This document shows positions 23,180-38,100 of a stretch of 64,000 nucleotides of DNA, one piece after another. The DNA comes from a virus: positions 186,001-250,000 of IMG/VR virus record IMGVR_UViG_3300032675_000001. One strand, given 5' to 3'. The notes under the pieces are model-generated. The model did not search any database. It saw only the letters and a program-made list of their open reading frames with translations, and had not been told where the DNA came from. Position 1 is the stretch's first letter. Each line of letters starts with the position of its first letter. The translations under genes were made by a program, and so were the position numbers.

Positions 23180-26100
23180 GGAAAAAGATGTGAATTATAC
23201 AGTTAATGAAGTTTATACGTTCAAGTTGAACAGTGGAGAAGAATTAGTAACTAAGGTGTTGGGAGTAGATGGGGATGATATTCTCATTTATGAGCCACTG
23301 GCAGTTACCCCTGCTCCTCAGGGCGTGGGATTGGTGATAGGAATGTTCACCGCAGACCCTAAGTCTGAAACACGACTAAATAGTAAGAACGTTGCTATCT
23401 CTGCACTGACCGATCATAGTGTGAAGGTCAAGTACGTTGAAGCAACAACTGGAATCAAGATTCCAGATAAGAAACTTATTTTAGGATAATATGGCAGCAC
23501 TTAGCAGAAAAGGCGACCAAAACCAAGTCGGCGGCAAAATCGTAAGGGGAGCATCAACGGTGTTTGCCAACGGTATTGCCGTTGGCTTACATGTAAGCGA
23601 TATCACTTCACATCCCGGTGGAGGCACACACAGTTCATCAAAGACTACCTCAGGTAGTCCGACTGTGTTTGCAGAAGGTGTTGCAGTCCTTCGTGTGGGT
23701 TCCAGTACAAACTGTGGACATTCTATCACACAGGGTAGCCCTAATGTTAACTGTCCGTAAGAAAGAAACATGGCAGATTCAGGAACACAAAGCCCACTCG
23801 GCATAAACGTATTAGGATCAGTATTGAATAATACTGGTCTAACAATCAATCCTGTAGCTGCTGGCTACATGGGAGCAAGCAAGACAAACACTGATTATAC
23901 CTTTGGTAGTTTGGTGAGTAGCACCGCCCTTCGCTTGCTAACATGGGCAATCAATGACGGTTACAATAGAGGACCCGGCAACAGCAATGCAACTCTAAGT
24001 AACACAACTTATAACAATCTTATTTCAATTGGTAGTACCACAATTCCAGCGTTAGGCAACTCACCTCCTTCTACTTATGTTATCAGTGATCCGGCAAATG
24101 TTTGGACAGGTCAAGCAACATCTGGTTATGGCATTTCTGGTAATACTGGACAAGGACAGTCTGCTACTTGGTTACCGTATAGTACTAGCAATCCAAACAT
24201 GTCAGTTACTCAATGGGGTTACACAAGACTTCATGCTCTCCAAGCATGGAATGAGTTTAACTGGAACGGCACCAGCACAACACAGTCAGTTCCAGATTAC
24301 AAAGAGTTCTGCTCATCTGTAATAACTGCTAACGGTTTGATGACCGCAGCAAACAAAGTAACAACATCAGCAAACAACGCTAACACGTTCCTTGATGGCA
24401 CATACAGCAACATGAATGATCTAATCAGTGCTGATGTTGCGGGTATAAGTCTATCTACGGTTGATTTCGGTAATGATTTGGTAAATCTCGGAAACGCACT
24501 AGATTTAACCACGATTGAATCTTTTGGGCTACCATCTAATCTGTTGGTAACTCTCGGTAAGAACTTGGCAGTAACACAAGACTTAAGCTTGGCATTATTA
24601 GCTTCTGGTCTGTCTACTACTGACGTATCAAACATCACAAATGGTCTGGCTCCAAATATAACCACACAACAGCAACAGCAGATTTATGGTGCATTTTTGA
24701 TCATTACTGGGGAAAATCTACAGAATGTTTTGGCACCATTGCAGTGCAACACACAAGGATTGAATACTCTTGCTGATTTATTGAATGTTCAAAAGCTTTT
24801 TCCAACAAGCTATGCTTCATTAACTGTGCCAGTATACAATGGTGCACCGGGTCCAACAAACAGTAAGACATATTACTTGATTTACTCCAACGGCGGCGTT
24901 AACACAGCACTCAGTAATCCTGTCATTCAAAACTATGTAGGAAGCCAGATTCCAAATGGCACTCCTCAGATTTTTGATAAAGCTGTAGACCCTTCAAACT
25001 ATGCTCCCCCACCAATAGGATTTGGATCATATCTGAATAACATTCTTCCTTTTGATCAAGCTGTGGCTGCGGGCGCATTCTCATACACAATGAGACAGGT
25101 TCGCAATATTAAAAACTGCAACTTCGCAAAGTTTGCCAAAGTAGTTCAGGGTATTGAAAACACATCAGATTTACCATTAGTGGGTGGCACAAGTAAACCA
25201 ACAGATCAAACATTGAATGACATTGCTATATCAAAAACGGCAGTAGGTTCTGGTCTTCAAGGAACCTATACGATGTCTGATTTCTTTGGTTGCATGTCGG
25301 GTTTGCCTTATCCATGGCAGTTGATTCAAGAACGTATTACACAGCTTCAAACCACAAAACTTTACAATATATATCAGCAGTTACTCTTGGCAGTGGAATG
25401 GGAACAAGCAACGGCAACCGTTCAGTATACCACAAATGTGATTGGTGGCACACCGTATTATACAACAACTGGGGTTACTATAAACTCTCCGGGTGGTGGA
25501 TATGGACGAGGTGGCGCACCCGCTCCGACTATTACCATTTCAGATGGGTCAACTGCAACATGCACGATTGATACCAATGATGCAAATGCTGGCTCAAACG
25601 ATACTGGAACCTTTGGTAGAATAAAAACAATCACTTTTGGAACTGCAGGACCAGCTAGCACGACAATACCAACTGCACAGATTCAGGCACCACCTACGGC
25701 AGTACTCCCAGTAAACACAAATGGTTCAGTGGCTACCGGTGGCACCAACACTGCTTATGGTACATCTGGATGGACATCTACAATGAACACCGTGGTCCAA
25801 GATTATATTAATCAGGCCAATACGGAGATTGCTAGCATTCAGCAAAATAATCCAACCATTGCTAACTATTTGCAAACTTATTGGAACACATGCGGTGCAC
25901 AACTTACTATTGAACAGCGCACCCGCTATGTAAATATTATTCCTGTTCCTGTACCTAAGAACAACTTCCTCAATCTTTATCCATCATCATTGAACTTTTT
26001 TGTTGATACTGTTCCAACAATGGCACAGGATACTGGACCACACATGAGTGCACAGACACTTGAAGCTATTAGTGATTTAAGCACCACTGGCGGACAAAGT

Positions 26101-29100
26101 ATTGTAGCGATGATGAGACAGGAGCGAAATCAGTCTAGACTACAATCTGCTGGTATTGATTTGGACAATAATATACCAAATACCCCATCACCAAGTGATA
26201 TTAAAACATTGACAACTAATGGTACTATTGCTGGTGCGGTAACTGGAATCACAAGTCCAAATGGGAATACATATACAAATCCTGCTTGGCCAGCAAATAT
26301 ACAGGATGGGGTTATTATTTCTCCTTCCCCACTAGGATTGTATAATCCTACGACTGGATTCCAGCCAGCCGATAGCACTACTGCCGGTGACATTACGCAG
26401 ATTTTAAATGGAACTCAAAATCCATTGGTTAACCCTACCATTCCAGTAGGGCCTTCTGCAAATGTGGCACCTACAAACTCAGTGGTAATCATAGCCCCAC
26501 CAGCCGATCAGAATCCAAACAATCTTCCACCAAACTTGGACCCTAACTTTATCAATAGTGCGCTGTTACCAGCGTCACCAAGTGTTGATGATGCGATCCA
26601 TCACATAACAACGTGCAACTGTGATTGTTGGGTAGCTTAAGGTTTTGTTTTATTTGTTGCTGATTTGCTTTGGTCGGCAGTGGCAGAAAGACACTCATTA
26701 GCTTGTGTGTGAATCTTGACCATAAGAGGGTATACCCCGGATGATGTTGGTAGCTGTCCAATACATTCAAGCAATACGTTAACCTCATCAAGGCTAAGTT
26801 TCAGTTCAATCTGGTCCATATCATTTTTCTCCGTGTGGGCAATGCTAATATTTATATTTCCGCTTGACACGGTATCATTTTTCATCTATATGCTCGGTAT
26901 AGATTGAAAAGGGTATTTTTATGCGTATTCGTGTTGATTATGAAGAAGACTGCACCCATTCGTATTTTGAGGATGTGGCGTATGGTGATTGGGAAGAAAA
27001 ATATTCTTCGAGTGTGACCGATGCCTATCGTATTGCAGACGATGCTGATGTTCCTTATCGCAGCGAATCGTTTGTCGTTCCTGATGATGCTGAATATGTC
27101 TATGTGGTCTACATGATCTACGACACTGGAGACAGCTTCGGTCGTGCTTATGGAAAGATCGACATTCTTCATGCTACCATTTCGGAAACTCAAGCGGACA
27201 AGCTGGCCAAGTACGTCACTGAACATTCCGAAGAATACACTATCAAGTTCAAGGACGACTTCGGGCGTGATATTTCCATTGACAACCGTGGTTCTGGCTA
27301 CTTCGAAGACATTCAATATGTCGGGGTAGAGCGATTTGCCATCGGAGACGGTGTTGCAAAGAAGCGTTATTTCGTTAACTAACCCATAGGAGACTGACAA
27401 TGAACCGTAGTGAAGCTCTTGCACCGCTTAAAGCAGGTGAAGGACGTGTTCCAGTTACTGCTGGCGTAGTTATCCGTGGTCAGATTCGCAAGGCAGCACT
27501 GCTTTCGGGCATTGACTATTACGAAGAGAAAGGTTGGCTTGAATCAACTTTTATCTTTCGTGGTCCAGCAGATAAGTTGATGCGGTTCTATAAGTGGGCT
27601 AAACAAAACTTTGGCGATGAGGATTGAGAAATGAAACTTGACTGTATTGGACGTAAACTCAAGGTTAATGATCATGTTTCCGTTCCATATGACCATAACT
27701 GGCTGATTTGCCCAACACAATTGATTGGTAAAATCACGCGGTTGGGAACGAAATATGTATATGTACGGTTAACGATTCCTCAACATGAAGGAGACACAAA
27801 GGGTCACGTGGAAGAAATTCCTGTTATTCCTAAGGATTTGTGTAAAATTGAAGACTCTTTTGATTTGTTGAAATATCTGATCACGAGGGATTGAAAAATG
27901 ATCTTGACAAGGTGATGGTTTAGCAGTATACGCAACACATCACTCTGATACTAAGGAAAAACTAATGCTGTTTCTTATTCAAAGCGGACTGCTCAGCTTT
28001 GCGGCTGCACTGTTCATCGCTCTTATGGGCATTCTTACTTGGCACTTGGGTCGCAGTGTTCCGGTTGCCATCATGAACTTCTGTTTGGCGGTAATGAACA
28101 TCGGGTTTGGTATCATGAATATTGTAACCCATCCTGGAATTTGGAATTAAAAGCTTCTATTAAGTCGCACTACAACTAAGGAGATAAGACATGGATTTGT
28201 TTCTGAATGGTCGCAGGGTTCTGTTTGCAGAAGTTGAAGGGGTTGACTTCAAGGACTATCCCAAGTTCTGTGATGCATATATCGCCTATGCTGAGTTTGA
28301 AAACGGGATGCCGCTGAACGATTTCCAGCTTGATCAGCTTACCGAAGAAAACTATGATTTCATTCACGCTGAGTGCATGGAACAGATGTTTGGTGCAGCC
28401 GATTCCGCTCGTGAATACACAAGTGAGTGTGGATAAAAAGTTGTTGACACTATAATCTTTTGGTTCTATGATCACTTCATACTCAAACAAAGGAGTTTAC
28501 CATGAACAAGTATCAAATCGCTTCTGCTGTTGTTGATGAATACATTGCTCTTCTTGATAAAAAGTATGAAAATGATCAATATAAATATCCATGCAAAACT
28601 GGTCATCTCCAAGAGGCTCTCGTGTGGGCAGTAGCTGAAGGCGTTGAAGCCATTCAAGAACGCATCAAGCGGTTGAAATCGGAACAGGAAATCAGCGATG
28701 CATAAAAACATTGAATCTATTCCCACTGATCAACTCTTTGAGGACGGATTTGCAATGGTTGCTGTTGGTGCTTACCGTTTGATGGAAGACGGTAAGTACC
28801 AAGAAGCATACGATCAGTTGGGATATGTACTCGACTTGTTGATGGAAGATCGGCAAATGCTTCGTAAAAAGTATAAGGTAGAACCGTGATTCCTTTAGCA
28901 TTTCGCGGGCTTGCGTTATTTGCTTGTTCGGCGCTATTGATGTACTTCATCGTTAAGAACATGAATCGACCGCGCTAAGACACAATATAATAATATACTA
29001 ACTTTTTCATAAATAGTTACTCAAGGAGTTTAACTTATGAAAAAGTTAGTAACCGCAGTTATGATGCTGCTATCATTGTCGTTGACGATAACAACGACAC

Positions 29101-32100
29101 CTGCATTTGCTTGGAATCAGAGAGCACCTCTTCCTCTACAGCAATGCTCAATCCATGCACCATTTGGTGCGCCTCAGTCTGCTCGTCCATTGGAAATGAT
29201 CTGCCGTGAAGCGTATCTTGTTGGATTTGATCCAACGGCACACATTCCCGAATATGTTGAGTGGACTCTTACTCCACAAGCTGCATTGGGTTGTGTAGCA
29301 CGTTCAAACGCATTTGCTACTGACATGAGTGTACCGGGAAGTGCTGCACCGCAAGACTATGCAGGTACAGGATATGATAAGGGACACATGGCACCAGACG
29401 GTGATCAATCTTGGAATCAGCAAGTAGAGTTTGAATCATTCTTGATGACCAATATGACACCACAAGCTGGATCACTAAACCGTGGTATCTGGAAGTTGCT
29501 TGAAACTTCATTCCGTGGTTGGGTATATCAAGAAAATCGTCCATTCACTGCCATCTCTGGTGCAATCTATGGACCACAAGATAAGAAAATCGGTCGTGGC
29601 GTTGTTGTTCCTCACGCATTCTACAAGATCGTGATTGATGACGAAACTGGTTATGTTGCTGCTTGGTATTTCCCACATGTTGCACCATATCCTAACCTAG
29701 GTAATGACTTGACACGTTATCGTAGATCGGTAGCACAGATTGAACAAGAAGCAGGCATTCGTATTGGTCTTCCAAAGAATGCACAGGAAGTTCCTGTCGG
29801 TAAGGAATGGCCAGTAAACTTTGGTGCACTCACACAGGCTAAAAGAGCCAAGTGTGGTGCAAATGCTTCTATTGACTAAAATACAAGGGCAGTGCAGCAT
29901 TTATGTTGCACTGTCCACCAAAAGGTGATATGATGAATCTTAATCGTTTAGGAAGTGGTCGCAAACTTATTGACCAGATTTCCAACAAGGGAAACAATAG
30001 AAATATGGGTTGGACATATCAACAACAGCAAAAGTTGCTAGATACTCAAAAAAATCCTCACAATCCACAGACGAGAAACGTTAAGAAATGAGCGATAATA
30101 GAGAGAAGAAGTCCATGCGCCGCGCAAAAACGGTGAATGCTATTGAACGTCAAAAACGTATAGCCAAAGCTGCAGGCGTAAATCATACCAAGAATCAGCC
30201 ACACCGTTATGCAAAGATGCATTCATTGAACTGTGGTGATCCTGATTGTGTAATGTGTGGAAATCCTCGCAAGTTTTTCAAAGAGCGCACATTGCAAGAG
30301 AAAAAGTTTATTGAAGGCACAAAACTTGATGCCCAAAATGGTTGCATTTAACCAAAAACGTGTTATAGTTAAAACATAAGCGTCTGAGGTTGAGTGGCAT
30401 CACACGGGTCTCTAAAGCTCAGGATAGCGGGTTCGAATCCTGCCAGACGCGCCAATATTCTACAGGAGAATAAAATGAGTGACGCACTTCCAACTGTCGT
30501 TCCGGCAGTAGTATTTAAGACTCGTGTCCGTGATGACAGCATCGAAGGACCTAATCCATATCGTTGGCAGGATGTAACCTCCTACGATTACTTCGGTGGC
30601 AAGCGAGTCGTTCTTTTTTCCCTTCCGGGTGCATTCACCCCAACTTGTTCAACTTACCAGCTTCCTGGATTTGAGCAGAATTTTACTGCTTTTCAGGAAC
30701 TCGGCATTGATGCAATCTATTGCCTTTCAGTTAACGACTCATTCGTAATGAACAAGTGGGCACAGGATCAGGGTATTCAGAATGTTCAAGTTATTCCGGA
30801 TGGTTCTGGTGTTTTCACTAGCGCGATGAACATGCTTGTTGCCAAGGACAATCTTGGCTTTGGTGCTCGTTCATGGCGCTATGCAGTCATCGTGGACAAC
30901 GGTGTCATTGAAAAGTGGTTCATTGAACCGGGAATTGAGCATAACTGTGCAACTGATCCATATGGTGAAACTTCGCCTGAGAATATTCTTGCCTATCTTA
31001 ACGGCTTGAATCAGGGATAAGCTATGAACACTGTATTGTGGCTGCTGGTAGCATTTCAAATTAAACATTTTGTCTGTGACTTTCTGTTGCAGCCAGAATA
31101 CATGTGGAAAAATAAGGGGACTCTGGGACATCGTGGTGGAATTGATCACGCGGTGTTCCACGCCCTTACTACTTACGGGATTCTGTTGTATTTTTCGGTT
31201 CCAGTAGTTGAAGCATACACTATGTTTCTGCTTGAGTTCTTTGCTCACTACTTCATTGATTATGCAAAGATGAACATCAATCGTATCAAGGGCTGGAAAG
31301 CTGATACTCATCCTCAGTTTTGGAATGCACTGGGGCTTGATCAACTGCTACATCAACTAACTTATGTAGCTATTCTTGCATTCATTAATTTACCGCACTA
31401 AATATATCAAAGGAGAATAACAATGGCATAGATTGAATACGCATGTAAAGATGTAGTCTTCCATTTCAATAAGAAGCATCTGGAAGATCAGACCATTCCC
31501 ATGTGGGTCGTTAAAACACAGGGTAAAACCTACTATGTAGAGCATGTGGAATGTACGGTTCCATGGTCTACCAAAGAAACCCCAGATAATCCTAGCACTA
31601 AAGGCAGCATCAAAGTCAAAGACTGTCTTCTCGTCATTGACGAGGAAAACTGTGCCAACATCACTAAACTCACTGCACATGACAAGATTCGTCTTCGTAA
31701 TGAGGCGAAGGGTATAACTCGCATCGTGTATACTTACAACGGTAAGAAAGATGTTGAAGACGCCATCAATCAATCCAAAATCAAACATGGTCCATTCAAG
31801 ACGCTTGGTGGCGGGTGCGGCACAAAATTTTATGTAACGGAAATCATGAATAAATCAGAACTATCATTCCTGACACTATCGGCGGGTGACAAGTTCCGTG
31901 TCCTTATGCCAAATGAAAAACAGTATCAAGACTATGATGATCCTAATCATGATCCTGATTGGTATTGGAAACAAGAGGTTGAAGAAGATGAAGACGAGGA
32001 TGAAGATGATTAATAGTCAGCGTATCGTAGTTCCTAAAAAGGATTTTAGAAAGGTAGAGCAGGCTATAAAACAGTCTGGAGTAAAATTCTACCCCTTCTC

Positions 32101-35100
32101 AAAAACTTCTGATGGATATGAAATCGAGTTCACGCCTCAAGATCACCCATTGGTATCGTATCTTTTACTAAAGTATGATGTGTCTATGATTGACTAAATA
32201 CTGATATACTCGGAGTCATCATGTCAGTAATTATTTTATCTAAGCGTCCAGAAGAGTACGAATGCATTCGGCTACTTGAATCATTTCAAAAACTAGATAT
32301 TAACGCTGGCATTACCCATCCAGATAAATATGACATCGTGGTTAATCAGTCTAATGAAACTGGTATCAAGTATGAAGGTCTTGCCATTGAAAAGCCAAAG
32401 TTGTTTCTTACTCGCACCGGTTCGGGAACAAACAACTTTGCAAGAGCATTGATAAGGCAATTTGAACAAGAGGGAATACTTACAGTAAATTCATCTGACA
32501 GTATTGAGATTGCAAAAGATAAGATGAGAACTTCTCAGATTTTAGCAAGCAATCATATTCCCATTCCAACAACAATGCTTGTTCGCTTTCCCGTAGAAAT
32601 TGATATTGTGGAAAACAAGATAGGCTTCCCGTGCATCGTTAAAGTTCTGAATGGTAGTTACGGTGAGGGAGTCTATCTTTGCGAAAAGAAAAGAGACTTC
32701 AAAAAACTGATGGAGTTTGTAGACTCATTGAAGAGTGCAAAAACTCTTATTGTTCAGGAATATGTAGGTCACCGACCGGGAGAAGACCTTAGGGTTTTTG
32801 TAGTCGGTGGTAAAGTGATCGGGGCCATGAAACGTGTTGCTCCTGTCGGTGACTTCCGCGCCAACATTACAAATGGTGGACACGGAGAACGTTTTGAAGT
32901 CACCGACGAAATTGACTATATTGCTCGTGAAACTGCACGAGTATGTGGATTACAGATTGCTGGTATTGACTTACTGTTTGATGAAAATGGATTCAAAGTT
33001 TGTGAAGCGAACTCAGCACCGGGATTTGAGGGATTCGAGAAATACTGTGAAGTGAATGTTGCTGATCATATTGCTGAGTTCGTGAGATTCAAGCTAAATG
33101 GTATCAATTCTTAAGGAATAATTATGTCAAAAATGTATACAAATAAGAGAATCGTAGAAACAGAAGACAATCTACTTCCGCTTCCAAAACAAACTGATTC
33201 TGAAAAAAGAATCAAGTATCTTGAGGAAAGAGTGAGAGTACTAAGTGAGCAGGTTCATCGCATGGCATCAGCACTTGAACTAAACAACAAAAATATTCGC
33301 CGTCAAGGAAGCAACATCAACACTTTGGGTAATGCTTTACGTAGTAGTAAAAACGGGTAAACATTAGAAACTCTAAGAAAGTCACAGGGGTAAGAACCCA
33401 AAAGCTTCGCGGCAACTTTACCCCAGAAGAAAGAGAAGCTAAGCGTATTGCTGCAATTGAATTGCAAAGAGCAAATAAAGAAAAAAACCTGACATGTAAG
33501 GGAAACGCTAAATAGTTTTACAAAGATAAGCTTTGTAACCAACGGAGTTTTAAGAATCGGGCCTTTACTCCGTAGCCCATTTAAATATGAAGGAAAAACA
33601 ATGATGTATAATAGTAAGCTGGTCGCCAGCATCAAAGCCAACGGAAAAGTACTCCGTGAATTCAAAGATACCGTTTATATTCCATTCGGTTCTGAATACT
33701 CAATCCTACTAAAGAATCTCAACACAGTTAGAGCAAATATCAACATCTATATTGATGGCGATAACATTGTTCCCGGTGGACTCGTCCTCAATGCTGGACA
33801 AGAGATTGATCTTCAACGTGCCATTCGCAATGGAAACATGAATGAAGGCAACCGTTTCAAGTTCATTGAACGTACAGGCAAGATTGAAGACCATCGTGGT
33901 ATCAAGCTGGAAGACGGTTTGATCCGAGTAGAATATCAGTTTGAAAAGGTATTCAAGCGTCAGGATGGTATCTATTGGAACAACTACATAACTTGGACTG
34001 CACCGTCGCAACCACACTACGGTGATCCAAGTTGGCAAATTCTACGTTCAACTGGTGGAGGCACTGCAACTCCATCTTGGATGACAGGAACCACAACTTG
34101 TGGTGGTGATGGACTTGGTACAACCTATGCCGCAGTTAACAACATGGCTGTTGGTGCTACACTGACTGCAAGTTCTGCACAGGCATTCAATGCTGCTCCT
34201 CAGACTGAAACAGGAATCACTGTTCCGGGTAGCAAGAGCGATCAGAAGTTTGTAACAGTCAGTGATTTCGTATGTGAACCAGAAAAGCACAATATCATTC
34301 TCAAGTTGCTTGGTGAAACTCCTGACAACGAAGTAGTACGTAAGCCAATCACTGTTAAAGCTAAGCCAAAGTGTGTGACTTGTGGTAAGCAAAACAAAGC
34401 AGCATCCAAGTTTTGTTCAGAATGCGGAACTGCACTAGAAATTTTTGCATAAAACTGCTTGACAGCCTAAGGTCTCCTTGTTATATGATTTGTGTAACAA
34501 GGAGACATGAAGATGAGCAAAGGTAAGTACAGCCCGGCACTGACCCGTAAAATGATCGCTGCGTGGGATGATGACACTTTCATCTATAATGCTGACAAGC
34601 AGATTCCTCCCCTGACTTGGGATTTCGGTGAGTATAGCTCTCGGGTTCATTTGGCTAACCATGACAAGGACGGCTTTGATAGCTATGGCTACAGCGCCTT
34701 TGATGCTGACGGCAATTATGTTGGCATTGGTGATGGTGTTGATCGTTACGGCTACACTGAAATGGACTACCTCGCTATGAGCGATGATGAGTTTGAATCC
34801 ATCTGCATCTACGGAGCTTGATCATGAATCCGAATCGCAAACTCAAGCAAGAAGTTTATATTCGTATTTGTCAGGACTCTGGGTGGCAGCTTGATTATAT
34901 TGAGGCTGCTAAGTTGGCAGGTAAGGTTCTCACCTGCCACCCGTTTGAAGTTTATAATGCATTTGGCGATATGAGCAATATGCAGAAGGTAGCAACTGGC
35001 GAACATCCTGCCTGCAATCGGAAGGTATAAAATGGGCAACAGGGTGAAGGAAATTCTTGACTTCACCCTGTTATTCGTGTATAAATAGACTTGTAGAGGG

Positions 35101-38100
35101 ATAGACCTTCTATATAAAATCGCTAACAAGGAGTTTGTAGCAATGGAAGATAAAGAGTTTGACCTATTGGTCTTTGTGGGCCGGTTTCAGCCCTTTCACA
35201 ATGAACATAAGCGTGTCATTGACATCGCACTTCAAAAATCCCGACATGTATTGATTCTCGTAGGTTCGGCAGGTAAGGCCCGCACGATCCGCAATCCGTT
35301 CACCTTTGATGAGCGTCGGCAGATGATTCAGAATTCATTCAATGACGAATTCAAGCATCAAATTGCGTATCGTGATGAATATGCAGATGCTTTGAGTAAG
35401 CGTATTATCATCAAACCTCTTTATGACAAGACCTACAACGATGCTGCTTGGATCAAGCAGGTTCAGGAACTCGTCAAGGATACTACGCTTGACGTAATGA
35501 ATCCTAGCGGGTTCATGGCATCTGGCTACAATGATGCAAAGGTCGGACTGATTGGTGCCAGCAAGGATGGCTCAAGCTACTATCTCAAGCTGTTTCCGCA
35601 ATGGAAGTCGGTGAATGTTGAGATTGAAGCTGACGTTCATGCTACTACCATTCGTGAAGCGTTTCTAGATTCTCCTCCGGTCTGGGTGCTGAAAAACATC
35701 GGCAAAACTGTTCCTAATAGCGTGATGAAATTTTTGATTGATTTTTCTGTAACGGAAGAATACACTACCCTTCACCGAGAACTACTATTCGTCCGCAGCT
35801 ACAAGAAGCAGTGGGAAGTTGCACCCTATCCTCCTATTTTTGTTACCACAGATGCCCTAGTTACTTGTTCTGGACATATTCTTCTAGTTGAACGCAAGGC
35901 GGAACCGGGTAAAGGTATGCTTGCTCTTCCCGGAGGATTTTTGAATCAAGATGAAAAGATCATTGATGGTACTATTCGTGAACTGCGTGAAGAAACCAAG
36001 ATCAAAGTCCCAGAACCAGTTCTTCGGGGTAATATTGTTCGCACTGATGTTTTTGATGATCCTCACCGGTCCTCTCGCGGCAGGACGATCACACATTGTT
36101 CTTTAATTCAGCTTCCTAATGCAGTTGAATTACCTAAGGTTAAAGGATCGGACGATGCGCGAACCGCAGGGTGGTATAAACTCGGTGATCTTGATGAATC
36201 CATGTTGTTTGAGGATCATTGGCATATTATTCAATACCAACTCGGCCTTTAATTAGTGTATTGATGAATAAGAGGGCTTTGATCATGGAAGATAATGAAG
36301 TAGGCGGACATAAGTTTCCGGTCCAACTTGGAGAAGTTATTATGAGTGCTATTAATGCTCTACCAGAGGAAGAATATGCAAATGGCAGAACAGCGGCTTA
36401 TTGGCATATTATGGGCGTTCTTGATCGGCATCTTGTAAGGAATCACAATTCTACTGTTGAGGGACTTTGATTATGCTTAATCACATTAAAGGCAATCTCA
36501 TTGACCTTGCTGAGCAGGGTGAATTTGATGTTATCGTGCATGGGGCGAACTGCCAAAATGTTATGGGGAGTGGTATTGCCAAAGAGATTCGCGCACGATA
36601 TCCTCAAGTATATGAAGCCGATACTATTGCCACCAAGCAATGGAAAAATCCTGTTGCAAAGTTAGGAAACTTTAGTACATATGCTACTTATGGTAAGCCA
36701 AGTGATAGTGAACACCCTTTTATCATTGTAAACGCTTACACCCAGTTGCACTATCTGCCTCGTGGAGTTGATCATTTTGAGTATGAAAGCTTCTATCTCA
36801 TCTTGAAGAAGCTAGCGGTACTTGGTGGAGTTCGTTTCGGCTTCCCACTAATTGGATGCGGGTTAGCAGGCGGTGATAAGGATCGTATCATTGCCATGCT
36901 GGAAGACTTTGCTGAAAAGGTTTCTGCTAAGGGTGGGGCTGTCACTCTTGTGGAATTCGGTTGAGGTTATTATGATTGAACTAGATGATTTTCCAAAATG
37001 GGAAAGGTTTGGAATTCACAACGACCTTCCCGTATATAAAGTATACACATCTGAAATTCGCAGTTGGGTAGAATCGCAGTCAGAGAAGTTGTGGAAACCC
37101 TATATGTATGGTTATGTAGATTATGTTTTTACTAAAGAACTTGAAATGCTATTCCTATTGAGGTGGTCATAAACTGTAGTTTTTGATTACAAAGTATAAA
37201 TACTGTCATATTAATCAGTATGAGGTATTTATGGACTACACAAAGTTATACGAGTTGTTGATAGAAACAAGGAGAAGTAAAGGAATTCCAGAAGGCTATA
37301 AAGAGGTTCATCATATTGTCCCTAGAAGTTTCGGGGGAAGTGATGATCCAGAAAACTTAGTGGTCTTGACTGCACGGGAACATTTTGTTGCTCATAGACT
37401 ATTAGCCAAGATGTATCCTAACTCAGGCATGGTTCACGCAGTATATAAGATGGCTTGCTCTAACCTCACTATGAAACGATTCAAAGTTACGAGTAGAGTA
37501 TATGAACATTTGCGTAGTGCCCATGCCCATAGAGTTTCTACCGACGAAGTTGCTAAGATGAAGAAGTCGCTTGCTGGTAAAGGAAAGAAGCAAAGTGAAG
37601 ATCATATTAAAGCAAGGACTGAAAGTAGAAAGCAGAACGGAAAATCTTGGTTAAGTGATGAAGCTAAACGAAATATGTCTAAACCAAGAATCAAAGTTAG
37701 CTCAAGGAAAGGACGAAAGTTTAGCACACCGGAAGAACTTGCAGGTATTGCCAAGATGGTGGAAGCTAGGAAACAGAATGGATCATATGCTTGGACAGAG
37801 GAACAGAAACTAGCACAAAGTCTCAGATTCACTGGGAAGAAAAAGAACACGAAACCATTAACTGACGATCAAAAACAAAGGTTAAGGCAAGAAAAAACAA
37901 AACCAGTTACTTGTCCGCATTGTGGAAAAGTAGGAGCAATGATGGTTATGCCTAGATGGCATTTTGACAATTGCAAAAATAAAAGTTGACAAATCAATTC
38001 GGGTTTGTTATACTCACAAATGCAAAGGCGATAGACGTCGAAGCACATTGTTAATAAAAGGAGTTTTTATTATGACACAACACAACATTTGCCTGAATGC